From Rhizobium sp. PP-CC-3A-592 (GTDB lineage: Bacteria; Pseudomonadota; Alphaproteobacteria; Rhizobiales; Rhizobiaceae): a stretch of DNA of 64,000 nt. Position 1 is the first letter of the stretch. Every line of letters starts with the position of its first letter. Of the stretch, positions 28,712 through 38,587 are shown piece after piece. A program made the translations under genes and the position numbers. Below the pieces are notes generated by a model. It saw only the letters and a program-made list of their open reading frames with translations, ran no database searches and was not told the DNA's origin. The stretch covers positions 1-64,000 of the forward strand of contig NZ_QJSR01000009.1 in the NCBI RefSeq assembly GCF_003217095.1, given 5' to 3'.

Positions 28712-28738
28712 AAGCCCTCCCTCACCGGAGGGCTTTCT
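28712..28738 (+). terminator. terminator, probably the original tRNA-Met terminator
   Basis: AAGCCCTCC (28712-28720) pairs with GGAGGGCTT (28727-28735) around a six-base loop, followed by TCTT. It lies 26 bases after attR, the distance expected if this DNA directly followed the tRNA before the island inserted. The next 150 bases up to 28889 hold no gene. Confidence 0.85.
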
Positions 28739-28888
28739 TGCGTCTGGGGCAATCGCCCCGGCTCCGCCCGTCATCGCTTCCAGAAATCCCCGCGCGTGGA
28801 GGAACGCGCGCTTCCTCTTGCCAGAGGCAAACGTCAGGCAGGGCGCATCCGCGGCGCCATGACAGGTCCCGGCGTGATGACGGTCTCC

Positions 28889-31141
28889 TTATCGTGCAGA
28901 CAAAACGTCTTCGATACGGATCGGAAATTTGCGGATGCGGCTTCCCGTCGCGTGCCAGACGGCGTTTGCGATGGCGCCGACGGTTCCCGTGATGCCGATT
29001 TCGCCGACGCCCTTGACGCCGATCGGGTTGACAATCGCGTCATCCTCGGGGACCAGGATGGCCTCGAGCGGGGGCACGTCGGCATTCACCGGTACATGAT
29101 ATTCGGCGAGGTCGGCGTTCATGATCCGCCCCGTCCGCTTGTCCGTTATCGCCTCTTCGTGGAGGGCAAAGGAGATGCCCCAGATCATACCGCCGAAATA
29201 CTGGCTTTGCACCAGCCGGGGGTTGATGATGCGGCCGGCCGCAAAGGCGCCGACGAGACGCGTGGTACGGATCTGTCCGAGATCGGGATCGATCTTCACT
29301 TCGGCAAAGACAGCGCCGTGTGAATACAGCGCATGGTCGGTGGCGACGGTCGGGTCGCGGTTGGACTTTGCCGTGCCGACGACATCGCTTCTTCCGGAGC
29401 GGGCGAGGATTTCTGCATAGCTTTCGCTGCGGCTCTCGTCGTCGCGACGATAGAGGCGGCCGTTGCGGGCGGTGAGGCCGATATTGCCGGCACCGAAAAG
29501 GCGTGATGCCGGATCGTTGACGGCAAGGTCGGACAGTTGCGCGATGGCGTCTCCGCCGGCCTGGTTGAGGGCGAGACCGGCGCTGGCGGTATGGCCCGAT
29601 CCGCCGGCAATGCCGGCGTCGGGAAGCGTCGAGAGGCCCGAATGGAACTCGACCTGATCCGGATCGAGGCCCAGAGCCTCGGCTGCGATCTGGGCGAGTG
29701 CGGTCCATGCGCCCTGGCCCATGTCGGCCGCGCCGGTTTCCACCAGTGCCGTGCCGTCGGCGCGGAGCGTCGCCCGGGCCTCTGCCGGAAAATGCGGGCA
29801 GCCGAAGACGGCAGTGCCCATGCCCCAGCCGACGAGCAGCCCGTTTTCATCCCGCATCTGCCCGGCTGCACGCGGGCGGCGCGACCAGCCGAAGCGGGTG
29901 GCCCCCTCCTCGTAGCAGGTACGCAGTGCCTTGGACGAGAAGGGCTTTCCCGTCGCCGGCTCGGTTTCCGCATAGTTCTTCAGCCGGAATGCGAGCGGGT
30001 CCATGCCACAGGCCTGCGCCGCCTCATCGATCGCGACCTCGAGAGCCGCGGAGCCGGACGCTTCGCCGGGTGCGCGCATGGGGCCGGGCGTGCCCGTGTC
30101 GAGCCGTATCCCTTCGTGTTCGACGAGGATCGCGGGGCTCGCATAGAGCGGCAGGGATGCGTTGGCTGCGGGCTCCAGAAAGTCGTCGAACGCTGAGGTG
30201 GCCGAGAGCGAGCGGTGATGCAGGGCGGTGAGCGTGCCATCGCTCTCCATGCCGATCCGGATCTTCTGCCAGGTCTGGCCGCGGTGGCCGACCGGGCCGT
30301 ACATCTGGGCGCGGGTCAGTGCCAGTTTGACCGGGCGGTTCAGCATGCGGGCCGCGAGGATCGCCAAAATCTGCGGCCCGTTGAGGATCGCCTTGGAGCC
30401 GAAGCCGCCGCCGAGGAAGGGCGAACGGATGGTCACGTTGTCGACGGGAATGCCGAAGAAGGCGGCATAGGAGGCGCAACTCAGCGCCAGCGCCTGGTTC
30501 GGCATGTCGAGAACGACGCGGTTGCCGTCCCATTCTGCGACCACGGCATGCGGTTCCATGGCGTTGTGGTATTGCGGCGGCGTCTCGACCTCGGCTTCGA
30601 CGGTTATGGCGGCGTTCGAGAAACCTGCCTCGACATCGCCATGTGCCGTCTTCGGCGGTCCGCCGATGCTGACAGCTGGAGGGTCGAAGCGGATGCCGGC
30701 TTCCCGTCCGACGCGGGCCGGCTCGGTGTCGTATTGCGGATCAAGGAGGGCCGCGCCCTCGGTGGCGGCCTCCAGCGTTTCGGCGATCACCAGCGCGATC
30801 GGCTGATTGCCGTAGCGGACGCTATCGTCCTGAAGCACCTCGACGCGAAAGCCGAAGGGCGGCATCTTCTCGTGCGGATCGTGGAACAGCGGCGGACGAT
30901 TGGCCGGCGTCAGCACCTCGACCACGCCGGAATGAGCCTTGGCGGCATCCACGTTCATCGAGCGGACACGGCCACGGGCGATGCGGCTGACGGCCATGAC
31001 GGCGTACAGCAGGCCTTCGGGGTGATTGTCGGCCGCATAGGTTGCGCGGCCGGTGACCTTGAGGATGCCATCGCGGCGGGTGAGCGGCTGGCCGGCATTG
31101 GAGCCGTAGCGGCTGGTGGCGGGCTGTTTTTCAGGCGACAT
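28889..31141 (-). CDS. xanthine dehydrogenase-family molybdopterin-binding subunit
   Basis: The protein is 750 aa. The N-terminal a/b hammerhead domain reads RRDGILKVTGRATYAADN. Molybdopterin-binding segments are SPFLGGGFGSKA, RAPGEASGSAALE, and the C-terminal KGVGEIGITGTVGAIANAV, where the glutamate is the probable catalytic base. It is the large subunit of an aldehyde/purine-type hydroxylase and is encoded after the iron-sulfur and FAD subunit genes, overlapping the latter by 11 bases. No Tat signal is seen here, so the complex is probably cytoplasmic. The substrate cannot be read from sequence. Confidence 0.93.
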   Translation of the reverse strand: MSPEKQPATSRYGSNAGQPLTRRDGILKVTGRATYAADNHPEGLLYAVMAVSRIARGRVRSMNVDAAKAHSGVVEVLTPANRPPLFHDPHEKMPPFGFRVEVLQDDSVRYGNQPIALVIAETLEAATEGAALLDPQYDTEPARVGREAGIRFDPPAVSIGGPPKTAHGDVEAGFSNAAITVEAEVETPPQYHNAMEPHAVVAEWDGNRVVLDMPNQALALSCASYAAFFGIPVDNVTIRSPFLGGGFGSKAILNGPQILAILAARMLNRPVKLALTRAQMYGPVGHRGQTWQKIRIGMESDGTLTALHHRSLSATSAFDDFLEPAANASLPLYASPAILVEHEGIRLDTGTPGPMRAPGEASGSAALEVAIDEAAQACGMDPLAFRLKNYAETEPATGKPFSSKALRTCYEEGATRFGWSRRPRAAGQMRDENGLLVGWGMGTAVFGCPHFPAEARATLRADGTALVETGAADMGQGAWTALAQIAAEALGLDPDQVEFHSGLSTLPDAGIAGGSGHTASAGLALNQAGGDAIAQLSDLAVNDPASRLFGAGNIGLTARNGRLYRRDDESRSESYAEILARSGRSDVVGTAKSNRDPTVATDHALYSHGAVFAEVKIDPDLGQIRTTRLVGAFAAGRIINPRLVQSQYFGGMIWGISFALHEEAITDKRTGRIMNADLAEYHVPVNADVPPLEAILVPEDDAIVNPIGVKGVGEIGITGTVGAIANAVWHATGSRIRKFPIRIEDVLSAR

Positions 31142-32204
31142 GAAGATCTCCCTTCGGTGCGGGAAGGTGCTGTTCCGGGAATGGCGAGGCGGGGAGGGCG
31201 GGCATGACCTTCGGCGTGCCCTCGTGAGCGAGCGTCAGCGCGCGGACGAGGATGCGGTGGGCGAGCGTGATCTTGAACGCGTTGTCGCCAGAGGGCCGGG
31301 CGTCTGTAAGGGCTGCGGTCGCGGCCTTCTCGAAGGCTTCGCGCGTTGGGCGTTGCCCGATGAGCGCTGCTTCCGCCGTATGCGCACGCCAGGGCTTGGC
31401 GGCGACGGCGCCGAGCGCAAGCCTTGCTGCGCGGATCGTGTCGCCGTCCATGTCGAGCATGGCGGCGGCGGACACCACCGCGAAGGCATAGGATGCGCGC
31501 TCGCGCAACTTCATGTAACGGGCATTTCCAGCGAAGGCAGCAGCCTCGGGCGGCAGGCGCAGGCCGCTGATGAGGTCGCCCGGCAGAAGTGCGGACTCCT
31601 GTGCGCTGGTGGCATCGGGAAGGCTGTGGAGGTTCTCGATCGGGATGTCCTTGCGTCCCTCGACACCCTCAATCTCGACCACGGCACCGAGGGCTGCCAG
31701 GGGCACGCAGAAATCCGAGGGGTGCGTGGCGATGCACTGTTCCGTCCAGCCGAGAACGGCGTGGAGGCGGTTTTCGCCGTGCAGCGCGTCGCAACCGGAG
31801 CCCAGTTCGCGCCGGTTGCAGGCACCGGCGGTATCCTGGAAATAGGCGCAGCGCGTTCGTTGCAGGAGGTTTCCGCCAACCGTTGCAGCGTTGCGCAGTT
31901 GCGCAGAGGCACCCGACAGCAGGGCTTCCGCGATGGCTGGATAGGTGGCGGCAAAGCGGGTGTCGTAGGCAAGGTCCGCATTGCGCACGAGCGCGCCGAT
32001 GCGCACGCCGCCGTCCGGCAGCCAATCGATACGATCGAGGCCCGGAAGCCGGCTGATGTCGATGACGCGTTCCGGCCGCGTTACGCCGATCTTCATCAGG
32101 TCGAGCAGGTTGGTGCCGCCGGCGAGATAGACGGATCCCGGGACGGCTGCGGCCGTCACAGCCTCGGCGAGGCTTGCCGGGCGGATGAAATCGAAGCGGT
32201 TCAT
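31131..32204 (-). CDS. xanthine dehydrogenase-family FAD-binding subunit
   Basis: The protein is 357 aa. The start at 32204 has GGAGG upstream and overlaps the iron-sulfur subunit stop (ATGA). The FAD-binding motif [11 protein letters not shown] lies near 30-40, with [24 protein letters not shown] near 115. The cluster of cysteines RCAYFQDTAGACNRRELGSGC resembles the loop that binds an extra [4Fe-4S] cluster in PaoB-type subunits. It transfers electrons from the molybdenum centre to the acceptor. Confidence 0.93.
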   Translation of the reverse strand: MNRFDFIRPASLAEAVTAAAVPGSVYLAGGTNLLDLMKIGVTRPERVIDISRLPGLDRIDWLPDGGVRIGALVRNADLAYDTRFAATYPAIAEALLSGASAQLRNAATVGGNLLQRTRCAYFQDTAGACNRRELGSGCDALHGENRLHAVLGWTEQCIATHPSDFCVPLAALGAVVEIEGVEGRKDIPIENLHSLPDATSAQESALLPGDLISGLRLPPEAAAFAGNARYMKLRERASYAFAVVSAAAMLDMDGDTIRAARLALGAVAAKPWRAHTAEAALIGQRPTREAFEKAATAALTDARPSGDNAFKITLAHRILVRALTLAHEGTPKVMPALPASPFPEQHLPAPKGDLHVA

Positions 32205-32728
32205 GCGGCGTTCCTCCCGTTTTCCTGTACCCCGGTGTCTGGTACCCCGGTTTTCTGCGAAAGGACGTGGCCCGCCTCCAGCACGGCCTGGGTGATGCCC
32301 TGATAGGCTCCGCATCGACAGATATTGCCGCTCATCAGTTCGCGCACGCGCTCCGGATCGTCCCCGGCATGGCCCTCGGACAGGAGGCCGACCGCGCTCA
32401 TGATCTGGCCCGGCGTGCAGTAGCCGCATTGCAGGCCGTCGCAGGCGATGAAGGCTGCCTGCACGGCATGCAGTTCGGCACCGTCGGCAAGGCCTTCGAT
32501 GGTGGTGACGGTGCTGCCGTCGAGGCTTGCGGCCAGCGTCAGACAGGCATTGATGCGCCGGCCGTCGAGCAGAACGGTGCAGGCGCCGCACTGACCACGG
32601 TCGCAGCCCTTCTTGGTGCCGGTGAGGTGAAGCCGCTCGCGCAGGAGGTCGAGCAGCGTGACGCGCGGATCATCGAGCGCAATGCTGTTCGGCTGACCAT
32701 TGACGGTGAGGCTGATGGAGAAAGGCAT
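32201..32728 (-). CDS. [2Fe-2S] subunit of molybdenum hydroxylase
   Basis: The protein is 175 aa and has two [2Fe-2S] domains. The plant-type site is [16 protein letters not shown] near 41-56; the second has CGYCTPGQ near 100 and ICRCGAYQG near 136. There is no Tat signal. It is the first gene of the three-gene operon and lies divergent from the TetR regulator. Its order (small, FAD, large) matches the second operon at 34685-38494. Confidence 0.95.
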   Translation of the reverse strand: MPFSISLTVNGQPNSIALDDPRVTLLDLLRERLHLTGTKKGCDRGQCGACTVLLDGRRINACLTLAASLDGSTVTTIEGLADGAELHAVQAAFIACDGLQCGYCTPGQIMSAVGLLSEGHAGDDPERVRELMSGNICRCGAYQGITQAVLEAGHVLSQKTGVPDTGVQENGRNAA

Positions 32729-32873
32729 GGGGTGCTCCAGTCAGGATTGTGGTGTATGGAATAGGAACCGCAGGCGCGGTGAACGCTGTAACGAGACGGG
32801 GCGGACGCTGTTGAACCGTCGCATGAGGGATGGGCGTTCGGGTCGACGCTGCCTCGATGTGATATGCAATATA

Positions 32874-32888
32874 CGGAGGTAGCCTCCG
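32874..32888. promoter_or_regulatory. candidate operator between TetR gene and oxidoreductase operon
   Basis: CGGAGG-tag-CCTCCG is a perfect 15-base palindrome in the 203-base gap between the divergent genes, next to A/T-rich TGATATGCAATATA, which could hold promoter elements. Its position and symmetry suit a TetR-family dimer site. Confidence 0.5.
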
Positions 32889-32931
32889 CTTAGCAAGGGC
32901 CGTTGGCAAGTGCCAGGCGACGAATAGGCAG

Positions 32932-33510
32932 ATGGACCAGCAAAGTACAAAAGCAAGGCGCAAGCCGCGGGCAGACTCGGTTCGCAACCGGGAACGTCTG
33001 CTGGAGGCGGCCACTGCCATCTTCCGGCTCGGCGGGGCGCAGGCGAGTCTCGAGGCCGTGGCCCGGGAAGCCGGCGTCGGCATCGGCACCCTCTATCGCC
33101 ATTTCCCGACGCGCGAGGTGCTGTTCGATGCCGTCTACCGGCACGAAGTGGACATTCTCGCCGATCTTGCCCGGGAGCTTTCGACGGAGGACGACCCGGT
33201 CGCGGCGCTCAAATCCTGGCTTCAAGCCAATGTTCGCCTTGTCGCGACCAAGAAGGGGATGATCGAAGGTCTGCAGCTGGCCGTCGTCGGCTCGTCCGAG
33301 CTCAAGGCCTATTCCTACGAGCGCATGGTCGGCGCCATCGGTCTTCTGCTCGAACGGGCGGCCGTGGCGGGCATGATCCGGGACGACGTGTCGCCGGACG
33401 AACTCTTGCGGACCCTGCTCGGCATCTTCTACAGCCACGGGCCGACGGACTGGCAGCCGACGGCACTCCGGATGGTCGACGTGTTCGTGGACGGGTTGCG
33501 CAAACGCTGA
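32932..33510 (+). CDS. TetR/AcrR-family transcriptional regulator
   Basis: The protein is 192 aa. The N-terminal TetR helix-turn-helix reads RERLLEAATAIFRLGGAQASLEAVAREAGVGIGTLYRHFPTREVLFDAV (about 20-68), and the helical ligand-binding part follows. Divergent orientation and the palindrome at 32874 suggest it represses the molybdenum hydroxylase operon on the other strand. The inducer is unknown. Confidence 0.93.
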   Translation: MDQQSTKARRKPRADSVRNRERLLEAATAIFRLGGAQASLEAVAREAGVGIGTLYRHFPTREVLFDAVYRHEVDILADLARELSTEDDPVAALKSWLQANVRLVATKKGMIEGLQLAVVGSSELKAYSYERMVGAIGLLLERAAVAGMIRDDVSPDELLRTLLGIFYSHGPTDWQPTALRMVDVFVDGLRKR

Positions 33511-33590
33511 TCGTCTTTCGATCCGCATCTGTGCGCCGCAAAGCTTTCCGGCTATGGCAGGCAGACCCTCCTCCTTTGCGATTCGACATC

Positions 33591-34538
33591 ATGCCCGTCT
33601 CCCAGTCTTCCCTTCGCGGTGTCGTCATCGCGTTCATCGCCTATGCCGTGTTCGCGTTTAGCGATGCCTCGGTCAAACTCATCGACGGCGCCATTCCCGC
33701 CTATCAGGTCGCCTTTGCCGGCGCCGTCTTCGGGCTGGTCATCCTGCCTCTGATCAAGGCGCGGGAGGACTCCTGGCTCGATATCGTTCGAACCTCCAAC
33801 CGTACGCTCTGGATGCTGCGTTTTGCCTGCGGCGCCGTCGGCTCCATCGCGTCGATCATCACCTTCACCAAGCTGCCGATGGCGGAGGCCTTCTGTCTCC
33901 TGTTCCTGCTGCCGTCCTTCGTCACGATCCTCTCCGTCATCTTTCTGAAGGAGGACGTGCGCTGGCAACGCTGGACGGCCGTCATCGTCGGCTTCATCGG
34001 TGTGCTCATCGTGTTGCGACCTGGCTTTCGCGAGCTGTCGGTGGGGCATCTTGCAGGTGCCATCGGCGGGTTGAGTGCCGCCATCGCCATCGTCATCCTG
34101 CGCGGCATGGGGCCAACGGAGAAGCGGATGTCGCTCTATGGCGCGGGCCTTCTCGGCGTCCTCGTCGTCAGCGGCCTTCTCATGCTGTCGGATATCGCGA
34201 TCCCGACGCCGATGCAGTGGGTTTTTATCGCCAGCTACGGCATTCTCGGCTCGGCCGGCAACGCGCTTCTGATGACGGCGGCGCGGATGGCACCGGCAAA
34301 CCTCGTGGCGCCGCCGCAATACAGCCAGATGATCTGGGCGATCCTCTTCGGCTATTTCATCTTCGACGACACGATCGACCTGCCCATGGCAGGCGGCATC
34401 GCGCTCATCATCTTTTCTGGCCTGCTGACGCTCATGCGCGAGCGCAAGCGCGGCACGCCGCTGCCATCCGCCGTCGTCTCGCCGGACGCGCAGGCCTCGC
34501 TCGCCACGGCCGATCCGGAGCCGGATACACAGGGCTGA
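33591..34538 (+). CDS. EamA-family (drug/metabolite) transporter
   Basis: The protein is 315 aa from the ATG at 33591; a GTG at 33531 would add 20 residues. About ten hydrophobic segments are arranged as two EamA repeats, beginning VVIAFIAYAVFAFSDASVKL and, in the second half, LYGAGLLGVLVVSGLLML. The tail is polar. It is an inner-membrane transporter with unknown cargo. It follows the TetR gene by 80 bases in the same direction. No strong ribosome binding site distinguishes the two starts. Confidence 0.9.
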   Translation: MPVSQSSLRGVVIAFIAYAVFAFSDASVKLIDGAIPAYQVAFAGAVFGLVILPLIKAREDSWLDIVRTSNRTLWMLRFACGAVGSIASIITFTKLPMAEAFCLLFLLPSFVTILSVIFLKEDVRWQRWTAVIVGFIGVLIVLRPGFRELSVGHLAGAIGGLSAAIAIVILRGMGPTEKRMSLYGAGLLGVLVVSGLLMLSDIAIPTPMQWVFIASYGILGSAGNALLMTAARMAPANLVAPPQYSQMIWAILFGYFIFDDTIDLPMAGGIALIIFSGLLTLMRERKRGTPLPSAVVSPDAQASLATADPEPDTQG

Positions 34539-34684
34539 CGCCCGGCAATGTCGCCTTTGTGATCGCCTTCCGGCCACGAGGCACACACCAGAGGACTGGT
34601 CTGCCTGACGCTCCGCCCTAGCTCCGGCTTATGGATCCGCGCAATGCCATGTCGCGGAAATCTCATAAGAACATGGAGCAGAAA

Positions 34685-35344
34685 ATGCTAAATCAGGGCG
34701 ACCTTGATCTATCCCGGAGGGATCTTCTGATGGCCTCCGCAGCGACCGTCGCGGTGAGCGGCGTCGCCTCCAAGGCCCGGGCACAGGCACAAGTGCCTGC
34801 CGGCACAAAGGTGACCGGCATGCCGGCCGGCGAGACCTCCAGCGTCTCCTTCAAGGTCAACGGCCAGGACCAGACCTTGTCGGTCGACAACCGCACGACG
34901 CTTCTCGATGCGCTGCGGGAGCATCTGCACCTGACCGGCACCAAGAAGGGCTGCGACCATGGTCAGTGCGGCGCCTGCACGGTAATGGTGGACGGACGGC
35001 GGATCAATTCCTGTCTGTCGCTCGCCATCATGCACGAGGGCGACGAGGTGGTGACGATCGAGGGTCTCGGCGAGCCCGGCAACCTTCATCCGATGCAGGC
35101 CGCCTTCGTCAAGCATGACGGCTACCAGTGCGGCTATTGCACCCCGGGGCAGATCTGTTCGTCGGTTGCGGTGCTCGAGGAAATCAAGGCGGGCATGCCG
35201 AGCCACGTGACCGGCGATCTGACAGCCAAGGTCGAATTCAGCCTGGACGAAATCCGCGAGCGGATGAGCGGGAACCTCTGTCGATGCGGGGCCTACTCCA
35301 ACATCGTCGACGCCATTGCGGACGTCGCGGGGAGGCCGGCATGA
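34685..35344 (+). CDS. Tat-exported [2Fe-2S] subunit, PaoA/YagT-like
   Basis: The protein is 219 aa from the ATG at 34685, which has GGAG six bases upstream; upstream in-frame ATGs exist at 34631 and 34673. The Tat signal [17 protein letters not shown] ends at about ARAQA. Two [2Fe-2S] domains follow: [16 protein letters not shown], and CGYCTPGQ with LCRCGAYS. A Tat signal on the small subunit of a three-subunit molybdenum hydroxylase is characteristic of periplasmic aldehyde oxidoreductase PaoABC. It overlaps the FAD subunit gene by four bases. Confidence 0.93.
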   Translation: MLNQGDLDLSRRDLLMASAATVAVSGVASKARAQAQVPAGTKVTGMPAGETSSVSFKVNGQDQTLSVDNRTTLLDALREHLHLTGTKKGCDHGQCGACTVMVDGRRINSCLSLAIMHEGDEVVTIEGLGEPGNLHPMQAAFVKHDGYQCGYCTPGQICSSVAVLEEIKAGMPSHVTGDLTAKVEFSLDEIRERMSGNLCRCGAYSNIVDAIADVAGRPA

Positions 35345-36291
35345 AGTCCTTTACCTATGAACGCGCAACCTCCGTCGAAGCCGCGGCCAAGGCGGCGGCC
35401 AGCCATGATGCGGCACGGTTCATTGCCGGCGGCACCAACCTGCTCGACCTGATGAAGCTCGAAATCGAGACGCCGACCCATCTGATCGACGTCAACACGC
35501 TGGGGCTCGACACGATCGAGGCGACATCAGAAGGTGGCTTGCGGATCGGGGCGCTCGTGCGAAACACCGATCTGGCGGCCGACGAACGGGTGCGGCGCGA
35601 CTATGGCCTGCTGTCGCGCGCGCTTCTGGCCGGTGCGTCCGGGCAGCTGCGCAACAAGGCGACGACGGCGGGCAATCTTCTTCAGCGCACGCGCTGTCCG
35701 TACTTCTACGATACCAACCAGCCCTGCAACAAGCGCCAGCCGGGCAGCGGCTGTTCCGCCATCGACGGCTTTAGCCGGCAGTTAGGTATCGTCGGTATCA
35801 GTTCTTCCTGTATCGCCACGCATCCGAGCGACATGGCGATCGCCATGCGGGCGCTCGATGCCGTGGTGGAGACCGTGGGCGCGGACGGTGCGAAGCGCAG
35901 CATTCCGATCGCCGACTTTCACCGGTTGCCGGGTGATACGCCACATATCGAAACGGAGCTGAAGAAGGGCGAGATCATCACCGCTGTCGTGCTGCCGAAG
36001 CCGATCGGCGGCAAGCAGATCTACCGGAAGGTTCGCGACCGTGCGTCCTATGCCTTCGCGCTCATCTCCGTCGGCGCCGTGATCCAGCCGGACGGCACCG
36101 GACGTGTCGCGGTCGGTGGGGTCGCGCACAAGCCGTGGCGTCTCGATGCGGCGGACGAGGACCTGCCGAGCGGTCCCGGCCGGGTAACGCGTCGCCTGCT
36201 GCTCGACGCTGAGCCGACCGAACACAATGCCTACAAGGTGAAGCTGGTCGAGCGGACGCTTGGCGCTGTTCTTGCCGAAGCGAAGGGTTGA
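35341..36291 (+). CDS. FAD-binding subunit, PaoB/YagS-like
   Basis: The protein is 316 aa. FAD motifs are [11 protein letters not shown] and [24 protein letters not shown]. The following [21 protein letters not shown] contains cysteines of the kind that bind a [4Fe-4S] cluster in PaoB. It is similar throughout to the FAD subunit at 31131-32204, so the two operons are paralogous. It is coupled to its neighbours by overlap or a four-base gap. Confidence 0.93.
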   Translation: MKSFTYERATSVEAAAKAAASHDAARFIAGGTNLLDLMKLEIETPTHLIDVNTLGLDTIEATSEGGLRIGALVRNTDLAADERVRRDYGLLSRALLAGASGQLRNKATTAGNLLQRTRCPYFYDTNQPCNKRQPGSGCSAIDGFSRQLGIVGISSSCIATHPSDMAIAMRALDAVVETVGADGAKRSIPIADFHRLPGDTPHIETELKKGEIITAVVLPKPIGGKQIYRKVRDRASYAFALISVGAVIQPDGTGRVAVGGVAHKPWRLDAADEDLPSGPGRVTRRLLLDAEPTEHNAYKVKLVERTLGAVLAEAKG

Positions 36292-36295
36292 GATC

Positions 36296-38494
36296 ATGAA
36301 GTTCGACACACCTGCAACACAGAACCCGATCGACCGAATGACGGTGGTCGGCAAGCCGATCGAGCGCATCGACGGGCAACTGAAGACGACCGGCCGCGCG
36401 AAATATGCCTATGAATGGCACGACGACGCCTTGTCCTATGCCTATGGTTACCCGCTCGGTGCCGCCATCGCCAAGGGCCGCATCCGCGCGATGGACGTGT
36501 CGGCTGCCGCCCGAGCGCCCGGCGTCATCACGATCGTGACCAGCGACAGCATGCCGGACCTGAAGACAGCCAAGCGCAATACCGCCAAGCTGTTTGGCGG
36601 ACGTGAGATCCACCACTATCATCAGGCGGTCGCGGTCGTCGTTGCCGAGACCTTCGAGCAGGCACGTGCTGCCGCGCACCTCATCAAGGTGGACTACGAA
36701 GAAACGAAGGGTGCGTTCGACCTCGAGGCGTCGATGGAAGGCGCCAAGAAGCCCGAGGATGGAGAGCCGGATTCAGCGGCGGGCGATTTCGCGCCGGCCT
36801 TCGAGGCGGCCACCGTCCAGTTCGACCAGACCTACACGACGCCCGACCAGTCGCATGCGATGATGGAGCCGCACGCCTCCATTGCCGCCTGGGACGGGGA
36901 TGCCCTGACGGTGTGGACGTCGAGCCAGATGATCGACTGGTGGCGGTCCGATCTGAGCGTTGCGCTCGATATGGACAAGGAAAAGATCCACATCATGTCG
37001 CCCTTCATCGGTGGCGGGTTCGGGTCAAAGCTCTTCCTGCGGTCGGATGCGGTGTTGGCGGCGCTGGCCGCACGCGCGGCACGTCGGCCGGTCAAGGTGG
37101 CGCTTCCTCGGCCGTTCCTCATGAACAACACCACGCACCGGCCGGCAACGATCCAGCGCATCCGCATCGGGGCCGGGCAGGACGGTAAGATCACGGCGAT
37201 CGCGCATGAGAGTTGGTCAGGCGATTTGGAAGGCGGCGGCCCGGAGGCGGCGGTGCAGCAGACGCGCCTGCTCTATGCCGGCGCAAACCGGATGACGGCG
37301 ACGCGGCTTGCCGTGCTCGATCTTCCCGAGGGCAACGCCATGCGGGCGCCCGGCGAGGCCCCCGGCCTGATGGCGCTCGAAGTCGCTATGGACGAGATGG
37401 CGGAGAAGCTCGGGCAGGACCCGGTCGCCTTCCGGATTCTCAACGATACGCAGGTCGATCCGGAAAAGCCGGAGAAAGCCTTTTCGCATCGTGATCTCAT
37501 CGGGTGCATGACGCTCGGCGCCGAGCGTTTCGGCTGGGACAAGCGCAGCACGCGCCCCGGCACCGTGCGAGATGGCGACTGGTTGGTGGGCATGGGCGTT
37601 GCAGCCGCGTTCCGCAACAACATGGTCATGCCATCCGGCGCCCGCGTGAAGCTCGATCGCGAGGGCATCCTCACCGTCGAGACCGACATGACGGACATCG
37701 GCACCGGCAGCTACACGATCATTGCCCAGACCGCGGCCGAAATGCTGGGCCTGCCGCTCGACCGCGTGGCCGTCAATCTCGGCGATTCCCGCTTTCCGGT
37801 GTCGTCGGGTTCGGGCGGGCAGTGGGGCGGCAACAGCGCCACGGCCGGCGTCTACGCCGCCTGCGTCAAGATGCGGGAGGCCATTGCCCAGTCGCTCGGG
37901 TTCAATGCCGAAAGCATCGACTTTGCCGACGGCATGGTGATCTCGGGCGACCGGCGCGTGCCCATGGCCGATGCCGTTCGGGAGGTGCCGCTGGTCGTCG
38001 AGGATACGATCGAGTATGGCGATATTTCCGAGGAGAAGCAGCAATCGACCTTCGGCGCGCATTTCGTGGAGGTCGGCGTCGATATCGCCACCGGTGAGGT
38101 CCGCATCCGGCGCATGCTTGCCGTCTGCGCGGCGGGCCGCATCCTCAACCCGATGACGGCACGCAGCCAGGTCATCGGCGCGATGACCATGGGCGTCGGT
38201 GGCGCCCTGTCGGAAGAGCTTGCGGTGGACAAGAAGCGCGGCTTCTTCGTCAACCACGATCTGGCCGGTTACGAGGTGCCGGTGCATGCCGATATTCCGC
38301 ACCAGGAGGTCATCTTCATGGACGAGACCGACCCGATGTCATCGCCGATGAAGGCGAAGGGCGTGGGCGAACTGGGGCTCTGCGGCGTGGCGGCGGCGAT
38401 CAACAACGCCGTCTACAATGCAACCGGCATCCGGGTCAGAAACTATCCGGTGACCCTCGACAAGCTGATCGGCGCGCTGCCCCAAATCAGCTAG
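36296..38494 (+). CDS. molybdopterin-binding subunit, PaoC/YagR-like
   Basis: The protein is 732 aa from the ATG at 36296. The hammerhead domain reads RIDGQLKTTGRAKYAYEWH. Molybdenum cofactor segments are SPFIGGGFGSKL, RAPGEAPGLMALE and the C-terminal KGVGELGLCGVAAAINNAV with the catalytic Glu. It would be co-exported with the Tat-bearing small subunit. No PaoD-type insertion chaperone gene is adjacent, so maturation must rely on one encoded elsewhere. Confidence 0.93.
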   Translation: MKFDTPATQNPIDRMTVVGKPIERIDGQLKTTGRAKYAYEWHDDALSYAYGYPLGAAIAKGRIRAMDVSAAARAPGVITIVTSDSMPDLKTAKRNTAKLFGGREIHHYHQAVAVVVAETFEQARAAAHLIKVDYEETKGAFDLEASMEGAKKPEDGEPDSAAGDFAPAFEAATVQFDQTYTTPDQSHAMMEPHASIAAWDGDALTVWTSSQMIDWWRSDLSVALDMDKEKIHIMSPFIGGGFGSKLFLRSDAVLAALAARAARRPVKVALPRPFLMNNTTHRPATIQRIRIGAGQDGKITAIAHESWSGDLEGGGPEAAVQQTRLLYAGANRMTATRLAVLDLPEGNAMRAPGEAPGLMALEVAMDEMAEKLGQDPVAFRILNDTQVDPEKPEKAFSHRDLIGCMTLGAERFGWDKRSTRPGTVRDGDWLVGMGVAAAFRNNMVMPSGARVKLDREGILTVETDMTDIGTGSYTIIAQTAAEMLGLPLDRVAVNLGDSRFPVSSGSGGQWGGNSATAGVYAACVKMREAIAQSLGFNAESIDFADGMVISGDRRVPMADAVREVPLVVEDTIEYGDISEEKQQSTFGAHFVEVGVDIATGEVRIRRMLAVCAAGRILNPMTARSQVIGAMTMGVGGALSEELAVDKKRGFFVNHDLAGYEVPVHADIPHQEVIFMDETDPMSSPMKAKGVGELGLCGVAAAINNAVYNATGIRVRNYPVTLDKLIGALPQIS

Positions 38495-38517
38495 GGATTG
38501 AGCTGTCTTTCGCTATC

Positions 38518-38546
38518 AAGGCTGGCGCTTCCTCGGCGCCAGCCTT
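38518..38546 (+). terminator. hairpin terminator after Pao-like operon
   Basis: AAGGCTGGCGC (38518-38528) pairs with GCGCCAGCCTT (38536-38546) around a seven-base loop. The T run is weak. It lies 23 bases after the large subunit gene and before the Dabb gene. Confidence 0.75.
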
Positions 38547-38587
38547 ATGTCGTTTCGACGGAAAACGGGATGAGGAGAAGATCATCG

